Shown here: positions 7,104 to 15,816 of the stretch, one piece after another
How the letters are laid out: every line of letters begins with the position of its first letter
Numbering within the stretch: the stretch's first letter is position 1
From: a virus
IMG/VR virus record: IMGVR_UViG_3300030101_002756
Coordinates: 1-30,760 of that record
Reading direction: 5' to 3' (one strand)
Length of the DNA: 30,760 nucleotides
Notes under the pieces: generated by a model
Told to the model about the DNA's origin: nothing
Seen by the model: the letters and a program-made list of their open reading frames with translations, nothing else
Database searches by the model: none
Translations under genes and position numbers: made by a program

Positions 7104-8881
7104 TATATTGTAGCTTTTCTTCTTATTTTTTGTAATTTATCTTGTTGGTTTGTAATATCGTCTGATACAACAAATGCTTTCACAACACCTGTTGTCATAC
7201 CACCACTTCCTTCGTCCATAGTGCCGTCAAAACCTCTTCCACCACCTGCTTGATTGATTGCAGATAATAAAGGTTTGAACATCCTCGTGCTTTTTGCGTT
7301 TATTACGCTCTCACCTCTGCTTAATCTTGTGTTTACGCTATCACTTGTGCCACTACCTGTGCCACCTACCATACCTCCTGTTGCCATACCTGCAGAAGTA
7401 TTAGGTGGAGGTGTTGATGCAATTTTTTGAACACTTGCCATACCTGCTGTAACTGCAAGACCTGCTGCAATTGCACCAAGTGCTGGTCCAACTATTGGTA
7501 TAGCCGACATACTTGCGTATGCTGCAGTTGCCGACTTGTGTGTGTTTATTATCGTTTCTGCTATGGCTGCTGCCTTACCAATAGCACTTTCTTTACCTGC
7601 AATAGCACTTAATTGTCCTAATGCATTCATAGCAAGATCCTGTTTAGCTGTAGTAATTGTTTGTTCTAAATCAATTTTCTCTTGCGCATTTTTTTTGTCT
7701 TCCGCATCTTCTGCTGCATCAAATTTGTCTCTAATCTTTTTTCTTTTGACCATATGTTGACGAAGAATTTCTAACTGCAATATATTCTTCCTTTCTTCAG
7801 ATGCTTTAGACCTATCGACCTCTTCCATTTGCCTTTGCATCTTCAACTCTAATCCTTTTATTTCTCTATCTTCTGCATTCTCTATGCCTTCCAACAATAT
7901 CTCTTCTCTTATATCTCTGCCTTGTTTAGCTAATGCTAAATCTGCATTAAGCACCTCTAACCTTTTTTGTTTCTCTTCTTCTAATCTCGCTAAATTTTCT
8001 TGGTGTCTTGCTTCTCTTTTTGCTGCGGCTTCTGCTTCAATAGAGTTTATTTTATTATTTAACTCAATAGATTTTCCCAAACTTTCTCCACGAATATCTG
8101 CGAGTCTAATCTCCTTTTCTGCAAGGTCGTCAAGATCTTCTGCCATAGCTTCACCCATAGAAATTCGCTCTTTAGCAATTCGAACGTCCTCTTCTGCTGC
8201 TGCAACTCTTTTATTCATCAACTCTTGCTCAATTGCAAATGCATCTTGTGCAGCTTTCATTCTTTCTTGTTCTGTTTTTGTTACATCCTCTGCAATAAGT
8301 TTCAAACCCTCAATCTCTGCTCTTCTTTGTGCAGTTTCAACATTTATTTCTCTTGTAGTATCTCTTAACTTTTGTGTAGCTTTTTCTAACTCTACAGCTA
8401 AAGACACCTCTCTTGCTATTTCGTCACCAAGACCTGAAAATGTTTTTTTAGCAGCGTCTACTGCACCTGATAAATCTCCTTTGAATATGCTTATGTATAT
8501 TTCAGCATATGAACTTATTCTATCAACTATTACGCTAATTGCAGCACCTAATCCTTTGAATACTTGTGATAACTTGTCCGCACCTCTTTGTGTTTGCGTA
8601 AAATATGTTATTAAAGATCCTACAGCAACTACAATAGCACCTATACCTGTTGACATCAATCCTGCCTTGATTGTTGTAAACATAGATTTGGCTATTGGTA
8701 TAACCTTACCAAAACCTTTCGTAATACTATTTATGCTCACACCAAATACACTAAAATCTTTCGCAGCATCTAATGCAGCATTACCTGTTTCTTTAGTGTC
8801 TTTCTTTACTTTTTCTAATTTCTTTGTTGCGTCTTTAGTATCTGCAACAAGCTTCATTCTTACCGTTTCTTCTTGTGCCAT
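7103..8881 (-). CDS. Tail tape measure protein
   Basis: The 592-residue protein sets tail length and carries hydrophobic segments used during DNA ejection. It begins with charged helices (KLVADTKDATKKLEKVKKDT), then has a hydrophobic stretch around IGAIVVAVGSLITYF, a long charged coiled-coil centre (repeats rich in Glu, Lys, Arg and Ala, about residues 165-430), then a Gly/Ala-rich hydrophobic segment (IPIVGPALGAIAAGLAVTAG) and a Gly/Ser-rich tail. At roughly 1.5 angstrom per residue this implies a short tail, about 90 nm or less. It overlaps the small upstream gene by 22 bases. It is the last tail gene before the head genes, an unusual place. Confidence 0.8.
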   Translation of the reverse strand: MAQEETVRMKLVADTKDATKKLEKVKKDTKETGNAALDAAKDFSVFGVSINSITKGFGKVIPIAKSMFTTIKAGLMSTGIGAIVVAVGSLITYFTQTQRGADKLSQVFKGLGAAISVIVDRISSYAEIYISIFKGDLSGAVDAAKKTFSGLGDEIAREVSLAVELEKATQKLRDTTREINVETAQRRAEIEGLKLIAEDVTKTEQERMKAAQDAFAIEQELMNKRVAAAEEDVRIAKERISMGEAMAEDLDDLAEKEIRLADIRGESLGKSIELNNKINSIEAEAAAKREARHQENLARLEEEKQKRLEVLNADLALAKQGRDIREEILLEGIENAEDREIKGLELKMQRQMEEVDRSKASEERKNILQLEILRQHMVKRKKIRDKFDAAEDAEDKKNAQEKIDLEQTITTAKQDLAMNALGQLSAIAGKESAIGKAAAIAETIINTHKSATAAYASMSAIPIVGPALGAIAAGLAVTAGMASVQKIASTPPPNTSAGMATGGMVGGTGSGTSDSVNTRLSRGESVINAKSTRMFKPLLSAINQAGGGRGFDGTMDEGSGGMTTGVVKAFVVSDDITNQQDKLQKIRRKATI

Positions 8882-9015
8882 TTGCCTAAAATTATATCGT
8901 TATTCTTGGTTTTGACTTTAATCTCTGTAAAGTATTGTAATGTGCCTTTCATAGCCATAAAACTTGTATGAATTGCACCACCTACTAATCTCAATGTTGC
9001 TATTTTTTCGTTCAT
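8860..9015 (-). CDS. Small protein before the tape measure, unknown
   Basis: The product is 51 residues, MNEKIATLRLVGGAIHTSFM followed by a basic C-terminus ending WHKKKR. A longer frame opens at 9063, but the ATG at 9015 overlaps the fibre gene stop as TAATG, which is the usual coupling in this genome, so I prefer the short form. It overlaps the tape measure start by 22 bases. Nothing in it points to an enzyme. It could be a tape-measure chaperone or tail-tip component, by position only. Confidence 0.55.
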   Translation of the reverse strand: MNEKIATLRLVGGAIHTSFMAMKGTLQYFTEIKVKTKNNDIILGKWHKKKR

Positions 9016-9869
9016 TAACTTAATGTTGTTCTTAATTCGTTTATATATAATATAACAGTCCAATCTATAGTAACACTTCTTGCTCCTGTAACATCTACTG
9101 TAATGTAGTCAGGTGTTGCGCTTGTAGCAGAAAAGCCATTATTCCAACCTGTTGCATTGTCTGTATGTAGTGACTCGCTATCTTGCCCTAACTCTGTCAA
9201 AACACCATTGTTAACTCTGTATGAAACGTGCTCAAAATGAGAATAAGCACCTGTGCTATATGAACCATTACGAAAAGTTACAGCCTTACCTAAACACCTT
9301 GCTGAAAAAGAAATAATGCCCTCAAAATTTTCGTCAACTATAAACCTTTCATTATCTATTCCACCTATAAAAATTTCTTGTCTTGCTGTTCCATCTGTTG
9401 TTCTACCTTGATACATCAATACACTCCTTTGCGCTCTTGCTCTATTTCCTACAGACACAGATTGTTGGTGTGGTGTTTGTGCGTGAACATATTCACTATA
9501 CCTAATTGCGCTACCACCATTGCCAATTACTGTTGCAAAATCTGCTGTAACTTCGTGGTTAGTTCCTTGCGTTTGTGCGTTGTTAGCATTAACATTTGAC
9601 TTTGTAGAATATACCTTATTGTTTTTGCCTGTAACATTATTGTGTCCACCAACTACTAAATTTCCTGTATTTGCTTTTTCATTACCACTTTGTATAAAAC
9701 ATTTGTTGTTCTCAAAGTTGTAGCCGTATGCTCTGCAATCTTCTCTTGTTCCTGCTACACCTGTATCAGATCCGTCATCAAAAGTCACCAAGCCTGTATT
9801 TACATCAATATCTTTTACAGGTTTCGGTGTAGTGTCTTGTTGATTTTTATCTCTTCCTAATGTTCTCAT
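9015..9869 (-). CDS. Tail fibre / receptor-binding-like protein with beta-roll repeats
   Basis: This 284-residue protein has an N-terminal attachment-like region, then short repeats of Asn/Gly-rich turns (NLVVGGHNNVTGKNNKVYST, then SNVNANNAQTQGTNHEVTAD, then FATVIGNGGSAI). These resemble the left-handed beta-roll of YadA-type adhesin heads and of some phage fibres. The rest is a beta-rich domain with SVSVGNRARAQRSVLMYQ and a C-terminal strand set (ITVDVTGARSVTIDWTVILY). Such proteins are usually trimeric host-recognition fibres. It follows the large tail protein by two bases. The receptor is unknown. Confidence 0.6.
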   Translation of the reverse strand: MRTLGRDKNQQDTTPKPVKDIDVNTGLVTFDDGSDTGVAGTREDCRAYGYNFENNKCFIQSGNEKANTGNLVVGGHNNVTGKNNKVYSTKSNVNANNAQTQGTNHEVTADFATVIGNGGSAIRYSEYVHAQTPHQQSVSVGNRARAQRSVLMYQGRTTDGTARQEIFIGGIDNERFIVDENFEGIISFSARCLGKAVTFRNGSYSTGAYSHFEHVSYRVNNGVLTELGQDSESLHTDNATGWNNGFSATSATPDYITVDVTGARSVTIDWTVILYINELRTTLS

Positions 9870-9871
9870 TC

Positions 9872-12007
9872 TTATATTTTATACAATTCTACTGTAGCTA
9901 ATTTTCGACTATTAGCTGTATAATCTATTGAGTTGACTCTATACTCTTGATTGTCAATTCTTATTTTGTCTTTAAAACTAAATCTATTTATATCAGTTGG
10001 TTTTAAGTATATTCTAACTTTCAATAAGTGTGTTAAATTGACATATCTTTCAATAACATAATTTCTCCAATATTTCTCGTAGAAAGTTTTAAGAGGTAAG
10101 GCATTAACTTCGTGATAGAGAAACCCTACATTACCAAATAATAATGTGCTATCTGCTGTTGTTAAAACACCTGTGCTATCTTCGTAATGGTGAGAGGTCG
10201 AATACTCTGTAACTTGAGCACCGAAAACACCCTCATAAATATCTGTTTGGTCAAATATGGCAAAACCTGCATTGTGTGTATCGAAGTTTTTGAACATCAA
10301 TCTTGGTGCACTGTCAAACCTTTCGAAGTTTATGCCGTCTTCACTACTTGTTATGACAGACATACTTGCGTAGGAGGGGTGTGTCTTGACTAATGCTGTT
10401 GGCGCAAATACATCTAATCGTATCTCTTCTTCTACGTCTGTTTCTACATCAATAAAAACCTCTTGTATGCCGTATTCTTTACCTATTGTTCTTTCATAGT
10501 CTTTTAGGTAGTAGTCATCGTCATCTTCTACCATAGCAAAAGTCAATTTGCGTGGTAAATCAAACATTGTTTGTGTCATTTCGCTACGATCTATTTTGCG
10601 TGTCCAATCGTGCGTAACACCACCTGCTACATAATCGTCAAACGGCTCAATATTAAGTTTTTTTGGGTTGTCTTTATCAGGCTCTATAATTAGGTTAAAC
10701 ATTTTAGTCAGGTCGCTTATTAAATCTGCTAATTTGACCTCTCTTCTGTTGTGTTGAAATATGTAGCCACCGTCTGTTCTATTATTAGTGTAGAAATAGT
10801 ATTTAGATATAAAAGTAAAAGGTGGTGAAGTTCCAGGAACAACAAACGAAGCATCAATTGTGCAATTAGATCCACTTGCTCTTATTTCCCAATTACAGGT
10901 TTCACCACTATTTAAATACACCTCTGCAGTTTGAAACACATTGATAGTAGTTCCTGTAGGTATAGTTTGTTGACCTGCAAAAATCGGTGATGTGGGTGCG
11001 CTTGTTGCAGTAGAGTTATGCACTAAACGAAAATAAATAGTTCTATTAGATCCACTTGTATTCGCTATAGCTAAACTTATAACAGCAGTTACACTTAAAT
11101 TGTCTTCAGGTGCAGTATATATACCTGTTGAGGTATTATGCAAGCCGTTAACATCTTGTAACTCTGTATTGAAAATAACATCAGCAAAAGAGGTGCTTAT
11201 ACTTAAATTTCCGCTTGGTTTTACTTCTACATCACCGTATTCAGTCACATTGGAAAATTGGTTATTACAACCACTATCCATATATATATTTTTAAACTCT
11301 GTCGTATTAAAAAAAGTGCTGTCAAACTGATAACCTGCAAAATCAAATAACTTATCAATAACATATTTCAATTGTATACAAGGTGGTAAATTATATCTGC
11401 TATCTATGTCTAATACATCAGTAGCTATAGTATCGTAACCGATCATACCGTCATCTACTAAAGGATACATAACTGCTGTGCTTGTTCCTCCTGCTGATAG
11501 TGTAACTCCTGTTGTAGTATTAGAAGCCTGTATATTTGCTATTGTAAAGTCGTGTTCTATATCTTCAAAGTTAAGGTCAGCAATTGTGCTTTCACCAAGT
11601 GCGTCTAATAATCCTACTGAAGTGCTAAAAATTGTTACATTATATGTATATTCATTTTGTTTCTCGTTTATACTATTCAGGAACATTACACCGTCTAATA
11701 TTAACGAGCCGTCTTCATATACTTGAACTTCGCAAGATTTGTAAGGGTTGAAATCTTTAAGACTCGTATATTGAGTCCCTTTCATATCATATGTAAGATC
11801 GTATATGTGATTAAAAAACTTGTTATTCTTTTTAGTTGCAGGTATATCATAATCTTTAGAATATGTGCTATTCTTGCTGTTCGCTTCACGAATATTGTCT
11901 ACCTCATATCTGATGCCTAAATTCTCATCACCGAATAAATCTAATTCAACTTGCTCTGTGTGAGAATAAAGGGAAAGGTTATATTGTGCGTGTGCAACTA
12001 TTCTCAT
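9872..12007 (-). CDS. Large tail/baseplate-like protein
   Basis: At 711 residues this is the largest protein in the genome. The N-terminal segment holds a conserved block, REANSKNSTYSKDYDIPATK followed by NNKFFNHIYDLTYD, which I recognise from large tail-associated proteins of Bacteroidetes phages. The middle is beta-rich with many Thr and Ser, and the end (RIDNQEYRVNSIDYTANSRK) resembles the closing beta-domain of tail-tip or baseplate hub proteins. It starts by an ATGA overlap with the previous tail gene. Distal tail, baseplate hub and tail-associated adhesin are all possible. I see no lysozyme or peptidase motif. Confidence 0.6.
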   Translation of the reverse strand: MRIVAHAQYNLSLYSHTEQVELDLFGDENLGIRYEVDNIREANSKNSTYSKDYDIPATKKNNKFFNHIYDLTYDMKGTQYTSLKDFNPYKSCEVQVYEDGSLILDGVMFLNSINEKQNEYTYNVTIFSTSVGLLDALGESTIADLNFEDIEHDFTIANIQASNTTTGVTLSAGGTSTAVMYPLVDDGMIGYDTIATDVLDIDSRYNLPPCIQLKYVIDKLFDFAGYQFDSTFFNTTEFKNIYMDSGCNNQFSNVTEYGDVEVKPSGNLSISTSFADVIFNTELQDVNGLHNTSTGIYTAPEDNLSVTAVISLAIANTSGSNRTIYFRLVHNSTATSAPTSPIFAGQQTIPTGTTINVFQTAEVYLNSGETCNWEIRASGSNCTIDASFVVPGTSPPFTFISKYYFYTNNRTDGGYIFQHNRREVKLADLISDLTKMFNLIIEPDKDNPKKLNIEPFDDYVAGGVTHDWTRKIDRSEMTQTMFDLPRKLTFAMVEDDDDYYLKDYERTIGKEYGIQEVFIDVETDVEEEIRLDVFAPTALVKTHPSYASMSVITSSEDGINFERFDSAPRLMFKNFDTHNAGFAIFDQTDIYEGVFGAQVTEYSTSHHYEDSTGVLTTADSTLLFGNVGFLYHEVNALPLKTFYEKYWRNYVIERYVNLTHLLKVRIYLKPTDINRFSFKDKIRIDNQEYRVNSIDYTANSRKLATVELYKI

Positions 12008-13425
12008 AGTCTTTGTCTTGGTATATTATTAGACTTCTCTATCTGTATAACATATTGTTTCAAGCCGTCATTTGCTGTCGTTTGTCTCTGATATGTTTTC
12101 TCTGTAACAACAACAGGGTAAAATTTAGGTGCAGAAAATACAACTGCATCTACATCCCCAACTAAATCTTGTAAATAAACTTGTGGACTTGTAAATAAGC
12201 TTTCTAATGCTCTTGCTTCCTCTTCTGTTATATAATCTGTGTTTGCTTCTATAACTTGAACAGAGTTGCTTCTATAAACTTGCGAACCACCCTCAAAACT
12301 GCTTCTCTGTGCGTATAAGTATTGTTGATTCACCTCGTTTTGTTTCATTAAACCTCTTTCAGTATTGACTGTTTTGATTGACTTCTTTGTGAAATTGTAA
12401 TAGTCCCAAGCACCTAATTTATTCAAGAACGCAAGTCGTATAGTTTCAAAACCTTTGCAATCATTATCTTGTAATTCAAATGTGTATAGTGCAGTAGTGT
12501 TAGTACTCGTTGCACTTTGACCACGAACAGTATAATAGCTTGTTGCAGCAGGAATAGATGCTCCTGAATTTGTTAGGTTCTTTGGTCCAACACCTGCATA
12601 TAATAGTCCTTCTGCTATATCATCTGCATCACTATACGAAACACCTTGTGGCAGAGCACCACCTGTTGCTGAATTATTTAACAATGTGTGTGTTCCTTGT
12701 GAAACTCCTGCACTATTAAAGAATTCAAATTTTAATTTAAATATATTAGAAGTTTGTGTGCTATTATTCGATTTTCTGAATTCGCCATTAGGGAATGCTA
12801 TTGTGTGATAATCTACACTTCTTACTTTCCTTGTTATGCTTGGCAAAAAATCTGACCAAAAACGACCATTAGCATCTTTACAAGCGTAAAAGCTGTCATT
12901 GAAAAAGTCGCCACCTGTATCTTGTGATAAACAACCATTAAAAAAATTGTATGTCCCTATTAAAGTATAATTTTGTCCTGCGAAATTAGAAGATCCTATA
13001 GTGTAGTTTTCATAAACAACAACAGCTACTCTAATCATATTAGAATACTGTTTTGATAATTCATCTACAATGTGTATTGGGTATCTCTGCTGTGCATTTA
13101 ATGTGTTTGGTGTGGTTCCGTCAAATGTAGAAGTGCTACCATTAACTGCATAAATCTCTGTATCGGTTGTGCAGTAATCTTGAACAACATTAGCTACATC
13201 GAAATAAGCATAACCTGCTGAATTAGGTTTGACAGAAAATTTGTGAAACTCAGTTACTGTATTTCCTAAAATATCTTCAAAACCTGCAAATACTTCGAAT
13301 ATAAATTTGAAATTGTTGTAATTATATACTGTGCTGCTTGTTTCTCCTACTACAAATAAGGTTTCTTCATTTGCGTATGCAGGATGAAAAAAGTCACTTG
13401 GCTGTTGATATACTTGTAAACTCAT
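12004..13425 (-). CDS. Minor tail structural protein, unknown role
   Basis: The 473-residue product is beta-rich. It opens MSLQVYQQPSDFFHPAYANE and contains KFIFEVFAGFEDILGNTVTE and a conserved-looking end with QTTANDGLKQYVIQIEKSNN. I recall similar N-termini in tail proteins of flavobacterial phages, but no function is established to my knowledge. ATGA overlaps on both sides (13422-13425 and 12004-12007) lock it between the HK97-gp10-like gene and the large tail protein, so it is probably a tail-tip or tail-sheath-like structural component. Confidence 0.55.
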   Translation of the reverse strand: MSLQVYQQPSDFFHPAYANEETLFVVGETSSTVYNYNNFKFIFEVFAGFEDILGNTVTEFHKFSVKPNSAGYAYFDVANVVQDYCTTDTEIYAVNGSTSTFDGTTPNTLNAQQRYPIHIVDELSKQYSNMIRVAVVVYENYTIGSSNFAGQNYTLIGTYNFFNGCLSQDTGGDFFNDSFYACKDANGRFWSDFLPSITRKVRSVDYHTIAFPNGEFRKSNNSTQTSNIFKLKFEFFNSAGVSQGTHTLLNNSATGGALPQGVSYSDADDIAEGLLYAGVGPKNLTNSGASIPAATSYYTVRGQSATSTNTTALYTFELQDNDCKGFETIRLAFLNKLGAWDYYNFTKKSIKTVNTERGLMKQNEVNQQYLYAQRSSFEGGSQVYRSNSVQVIEANTDYITEEEARALESLFTSPQVYLQDLVGDVDAVVFSAPKFYPVVVTEKTYQRQTTANDGLKQYVIQIEKSNNIPRQRL

Positions 13426-13946
13426 CTTACTATGTCTGCTGTTGTTTGTCTTAAAAATTTAGCTACATCACTTGCGTATGCTTTTATGAAATCTTTCGGT
13501 AAATTTCTGTAGTGTTGTCTGAAAGCATTACTAAAATATCTTGTTGCAGGTAAACCATATAATGCTATACTCCTACCTATAACAAATGCTAAAGATTGTC
13601 TTTTAATAAATCTACCTTTCTTATCTCTTCCTTGTATTCCTTTGCGTTTTATCCACTCTTCGACAACACCCTCTTTTATGTTCTTACCTTTAAACTTGTA
13701 TGGTGACTTGTATGCCTTTCTACCACTTTTGCTTCCTTTTACACCTTTGTCTTGAAACATCCCATACTGTGGCATTTTGAAATTTAATTCTAATGCACCA
13801 CTTGGATATACTTCAAGATCGTAGTCAAGGTTTTGCGCTAACTTACCTGTGTTGACTTTATTTTGTTTTTCAAGGTTGCGAATAGATTGTTTTATAACCT
13901 TATTCGCAAATAGCTTCATTATTCTATGTGTCTTGTCAAGTTTCAT
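13422..13946 (-). CDS. HK97 gp10-like neck/tail completion protein
   Basis: The 174-residue protein is basic. A central block, ELNFKMPQYGMFQDKGVKGS followed by KSGRKAYKSPYKFKG, resembles the YG.f.d.Gvkg pattern of HK97-gp10-type connector and tail-completion proteins. N-terminal helices precede it (IMKLFANKVIKQSIRNLEKQ). Such proteins join the head to the tail tube. The start overlaps the preceding stop (TAATG) and its own stop overlaps the next start (ATGA), which places it in the tail module although it is a head-tail junction type. Confidence 0.6.
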   Translation of the reverse strand: MKLDKTHRIMKLFANKVIKQSIRNLEKQNKVNTGKLAQNLDYDLEVYPSGALELNFKMPQYGMFQDKGVKGSKSGRKAYKSPYKFKGKNIKEGVVEEWIKRKGIQGRDKKGRFIKRQSLAFVIGRSIALYGLPATRYFSNAFRQHYRNLPKDFIKAYASDVAKFLRQTTADIVR

Positions 13947-14407
13947 TAAACTGATGCTGTAACTAACTCTATGTCTGTTTCGTTAGCTGATGTAGTCACA
14001 TAAATACTATCTACTACACTTGTTAAAGGTTGTGTTGTAATAGCACCACCTGTTGCATTACCTTCAATCTTGTCATCAAATAAAACAATAGAAGCACCTG
14101 CAATTAAGTTTAATGCTACTGCATCATTCCCTGCACTATTTATGCTTACTGTTACAGGGTTTGTATCATCTAAATTCGTTATGCGAATATACCTTACATC
14201 ATCACTATCGTGTGCTGATCCTGCAGGACTTGCTGCTGCTGTATACACAGCGTGGTTTCCACTTGCTGCTAACTGCATAACTCGAACGCTATATTGAGCA
14301 ATACTCGCTATGCTGTTCGTAGTAGTTTTATCATAAGTTATTCCGTTCAATGTAATGTTTTCTACTACATCTACCTGTAAAGTTGCTGTTGTTACTGTTG
14401 TTGCCAT
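13946..14407 (-). CDS. Small structural protein, beta-rich
   Basis: The product is 153 residues and rich in Thr, Val, Ala and Asn. The segment DDVRYIRITNLDDTNPVTVS and the later GASIVLFDDKIEGN resemble a small beta-sandwich seen in virion proteins of Bacteroidetes phages. There are no catalytic residues to point to. Upstream sequence is pure A/T (AATAAATAAATAAAATG). It lies 17 bases after the tail-completion-like gene and overlaps the next gene by TAATG. The role within the tail is inference from position. Confidence 0.55.
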   Translation of the reverse strand: MATTVTTATLQVDVVENITLNGITYDKTTTNSIASIAQYSVRVMQLAASGNHAVYTAAASPAGSAHDSDDVRYIRITNLDDTNPVTVSINSAGNDAVALNLIAGASIVLFDDKIEGNATGGAITTQPLTSVVDSIYVTTSANETDIELVTASV

Positions 14408-14424
14408 TTTATTTATTTATTATA

Positions 14425-14961
14425 TTATATTAAACCTGTGCACGCACCTCTTCCGAAGCTTACTGTGATTGTGAAGTTTGCTGCCCAACCTGATACCTGA
14501 CTATCAAAACGCTCTGTAAAAGGCTCACAAGTTACATCGTCAGATACTCTGAAGCCGTACTCTAAATCAAAATCCTGCACATTTGTTAGTGATGACTTAT
14601 CACCGTGTCGTAAAACAGAAAGGTAGTCGCCAACTATTTGTAATGTATCACTTAATACATCATTCTCGTTAGACACATTACGGTATTCTTCTTTACTTTT
14701 ATTTATGCTAACTAAATCCATAACATATAATCTGAAATCATATTGTAACTCGTTTATTTGATAATTTGCGCTTTCTAAAGTTAGAAAGGCAACAGGAAAA
14801 ATTTGGTTTGTGCTTATATCTAAATCAAATATATCACCAAAACCACCTTGATAAATTGAATCTAAATCGTGCACTATGTAATCGTGTAACTGAATAATGT
14901 TTTGTAGTGTAACATTCTTCTGTAATTTGTTGTTGTTTGCCGTGTGTATAAAGTCACTCAT
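14425..14961 (-). CDS. Tail completion/terminator-like protein, uncertain
   Basis: This 178-residue protein has the pattern NVSNENDVLSDTLQIVGDYL, then CEPFTERFDSQVSGWAANFT and a final beta strand TITVSFGRG. I recall it from a conserved family in Bacteroidetes phages next to the tail chaperone, of unproven function. Its predicted mix of a long helix and terminal strands would suit a tail terminator or neck protein. Its ATG at 14961 overlaps the stop of the -1-frame extension of the preceding gene (TAATG). That overlap is independent support that the extension is translated. Confidence 0.55.
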   Translation of the reverse strand: MSDFIHTANNNKLQKNVTLQNIIQLHDYIVHDLDSIYQGGFGDIFDLDISTNQIFPVAFLTLESANYQINELQYDFRLYVMDLVSINKSKEEYRNVSNENDVLSDTLQIVGDYLSVLRHGDKSSLTNVQDFDLEYGFRVSDDVTCEPFTERFDSQVSGWAANFTITVSFGRGACTGLI

Positions 14962-15266
14962 TATTGTATCGTTTCTAAATCTTTGCTATAACACAGGAAG
15001 GTTAAAACCTCATCTGCAGTTAAATTTAATATGTCATTTATTTTTGTAATATCACCGTCAGCTAAATTATATATCACTCCGTACCAACCCCACTTTTTGC
15101 TGAATTGTTGTTTGGTATCTCGATAGTCGACCTCCTCTTCCTGCTCTTCAAATAAGATTGCAAAATTATCAGATACTCCTGACCTATGTTCAAAAAAAAA
15201 GCTGCTGCACCATTCACAGTTGCTATGCTTAATTTGTCTTGAAACAACTTTGCATTCTGTAATGAA
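14961..15266 (-). CDS. -1-frame extension of the tail assembly chaperone (no own start codon)
   Basis: In the -1 frame relative to the gene at 15074-15715, an open frame of 101 codons runs from 15266 to a TAA at 14961. It has no ATG or GTG, but its product reads FEEQEEEVDYRDTKQQFSKK, then WGWYGVIYNLADGDITKIND, a compact and well-formed sequence. I recall a KWGWY..i..La.gd pattern at the C-terminus of tail proteins in related phages. The stop overlaps the next start as TAATG. Entry is probably by -1 frameshifting, either at a homopolymer T TTT TTT site (within 15192-15200) or nearer the overlap end at A AAA AGT (about 15092-15098). A sequencing indel in a single gene is the alternative. Confidence 0.6.
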   Translation of the reverse strand, partial: FITECKVVSRQIKHSNCEWCSSFFFEHRSGVSDNFAILFEEQEEEVDYRDTKQQFSKKWGWYGVIYNLADGDITKINDILNLTADEVLTFLCYSKDLETIQ

Positions 15267-15715
15267 TTAACACTATCATAAGGCACAATATCATAACCTT
15301 TCTTTTTCAAGTTGTTTATAGGTCTGTATAATACACCCATTATTTTGTGCAAATTTTCTAAAGGGTTTTCAAGATAATTGTCGAGATCTACAAATTCAGC
15401 AAATGTCATCTCTTTTAAATTAGGATGAAACCCATAATCAACATCGTCTATTGTTATTACCAAATTCAATGTTTCGTTTATTTTCGTTGTTGCAAGCTTC
15501 TCTAATGCATTTACAATTTCGTTAACATCACTTGCTTTGCATTTTTCAAGAACTTCGTGCTCCACACCTACAATTGCGTTTATAGCATTCATATTGCTCG
15601 TATGTTTTTCTAAATCTCCTGCGGTGTTTAGCATAAATTTTTGATAGCTTCCTAACTTAACCTGTGTCCACTTTTCAGGTATTACATATTCTTTTTTTCC
15701 GAGTGTTAATAACAT
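15074..15715 (-). CDS. Tail assembly chaperone-like protein (zero-frame product)
   Basis: The 213-residue product begins MLLTLGKKEYVIPEKWTQVK and contains NLKEMTFAEFVDLDNYLENP followed by LENLHKIMGVLYRP. These blocks I know from a conserved protein of Bacteroidetes phage tail modules placed where tail assembly chaperones are expected. Chaperones of this kind coat the tape measure before tail tube polymerisation and commonly come as a short form and a frameshifted long form. Its last 39 codons overlap an open -1 frame that encodes a plausible extension. It is the first gene after a 101-base gap carrying a TATATTTACTA element 19 bases upstream, so it probably opens the tail transcript. Confidence 0.6.
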   Translation of the reverse strand: MLLTLGKKEYVIPEKWTQVKLGSYQKFMLNTAGDLEKHTSNMNAINAIVGVEHEVLEKCKASDVNEIVNALEKLATTKINETLNLVITIDDVDYGFHPNLKEMTFAEFVDLDNYLENPLENLHKIMGVLYRPINNLKKKGYDIVPYDSVNSLQNAKLFQDKLSIATVNGAAAFFLNIGQEYLIILQSYLKSRKRRSTIEIPNNNSAKSGVGTE

Positions 15716-15734
15716 TTTCTTGTAGGTTATCTAT

Positions 15735-15745
15735 TAGTAAATATA
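15735..15745 (-). promoter_or_regulatory. Candidate late promoter element, copy C
   Basis: TATATTTACTA on the minus strand in the gap between terminase large subunit and the tail chaperone gene, 19 bases from the ATG at 15715. Identical to the elements at 3069-3079 and 5892-5902. The first half of the gap (15746-15816) shows no strong terminator. Confidence 0.42.
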
Positions 15746-15816
15746 AATTGTTTAGATTTGGTGCGTATTTGCTTTATAGAAGAGGGTAGTCATTTCATTG
15801 TTTAGGCTGCTCTCTT

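Noticed and set aside
7884-8915. Long plus-strand reading frame of 343 codons
   Set aside because: It is antisense to the tape measure gene; its product is a low-complexity Ser/Ala/Leu mixture, the mirror of coiled-coil codons, and no plus-strand gene is supported anywhere else.
8860-9063. Longer 67-residue form of the gene before the tape measure
   Set aside because: The added start overlaps the fibre gene; the ATG at 9015 is stop-coupled.
15746-15816. Terminator after terminase large subunit
   Set aside because: Only a weak AGAGAG/CTCTTCT pairing with a large loop and no T-run could be found.
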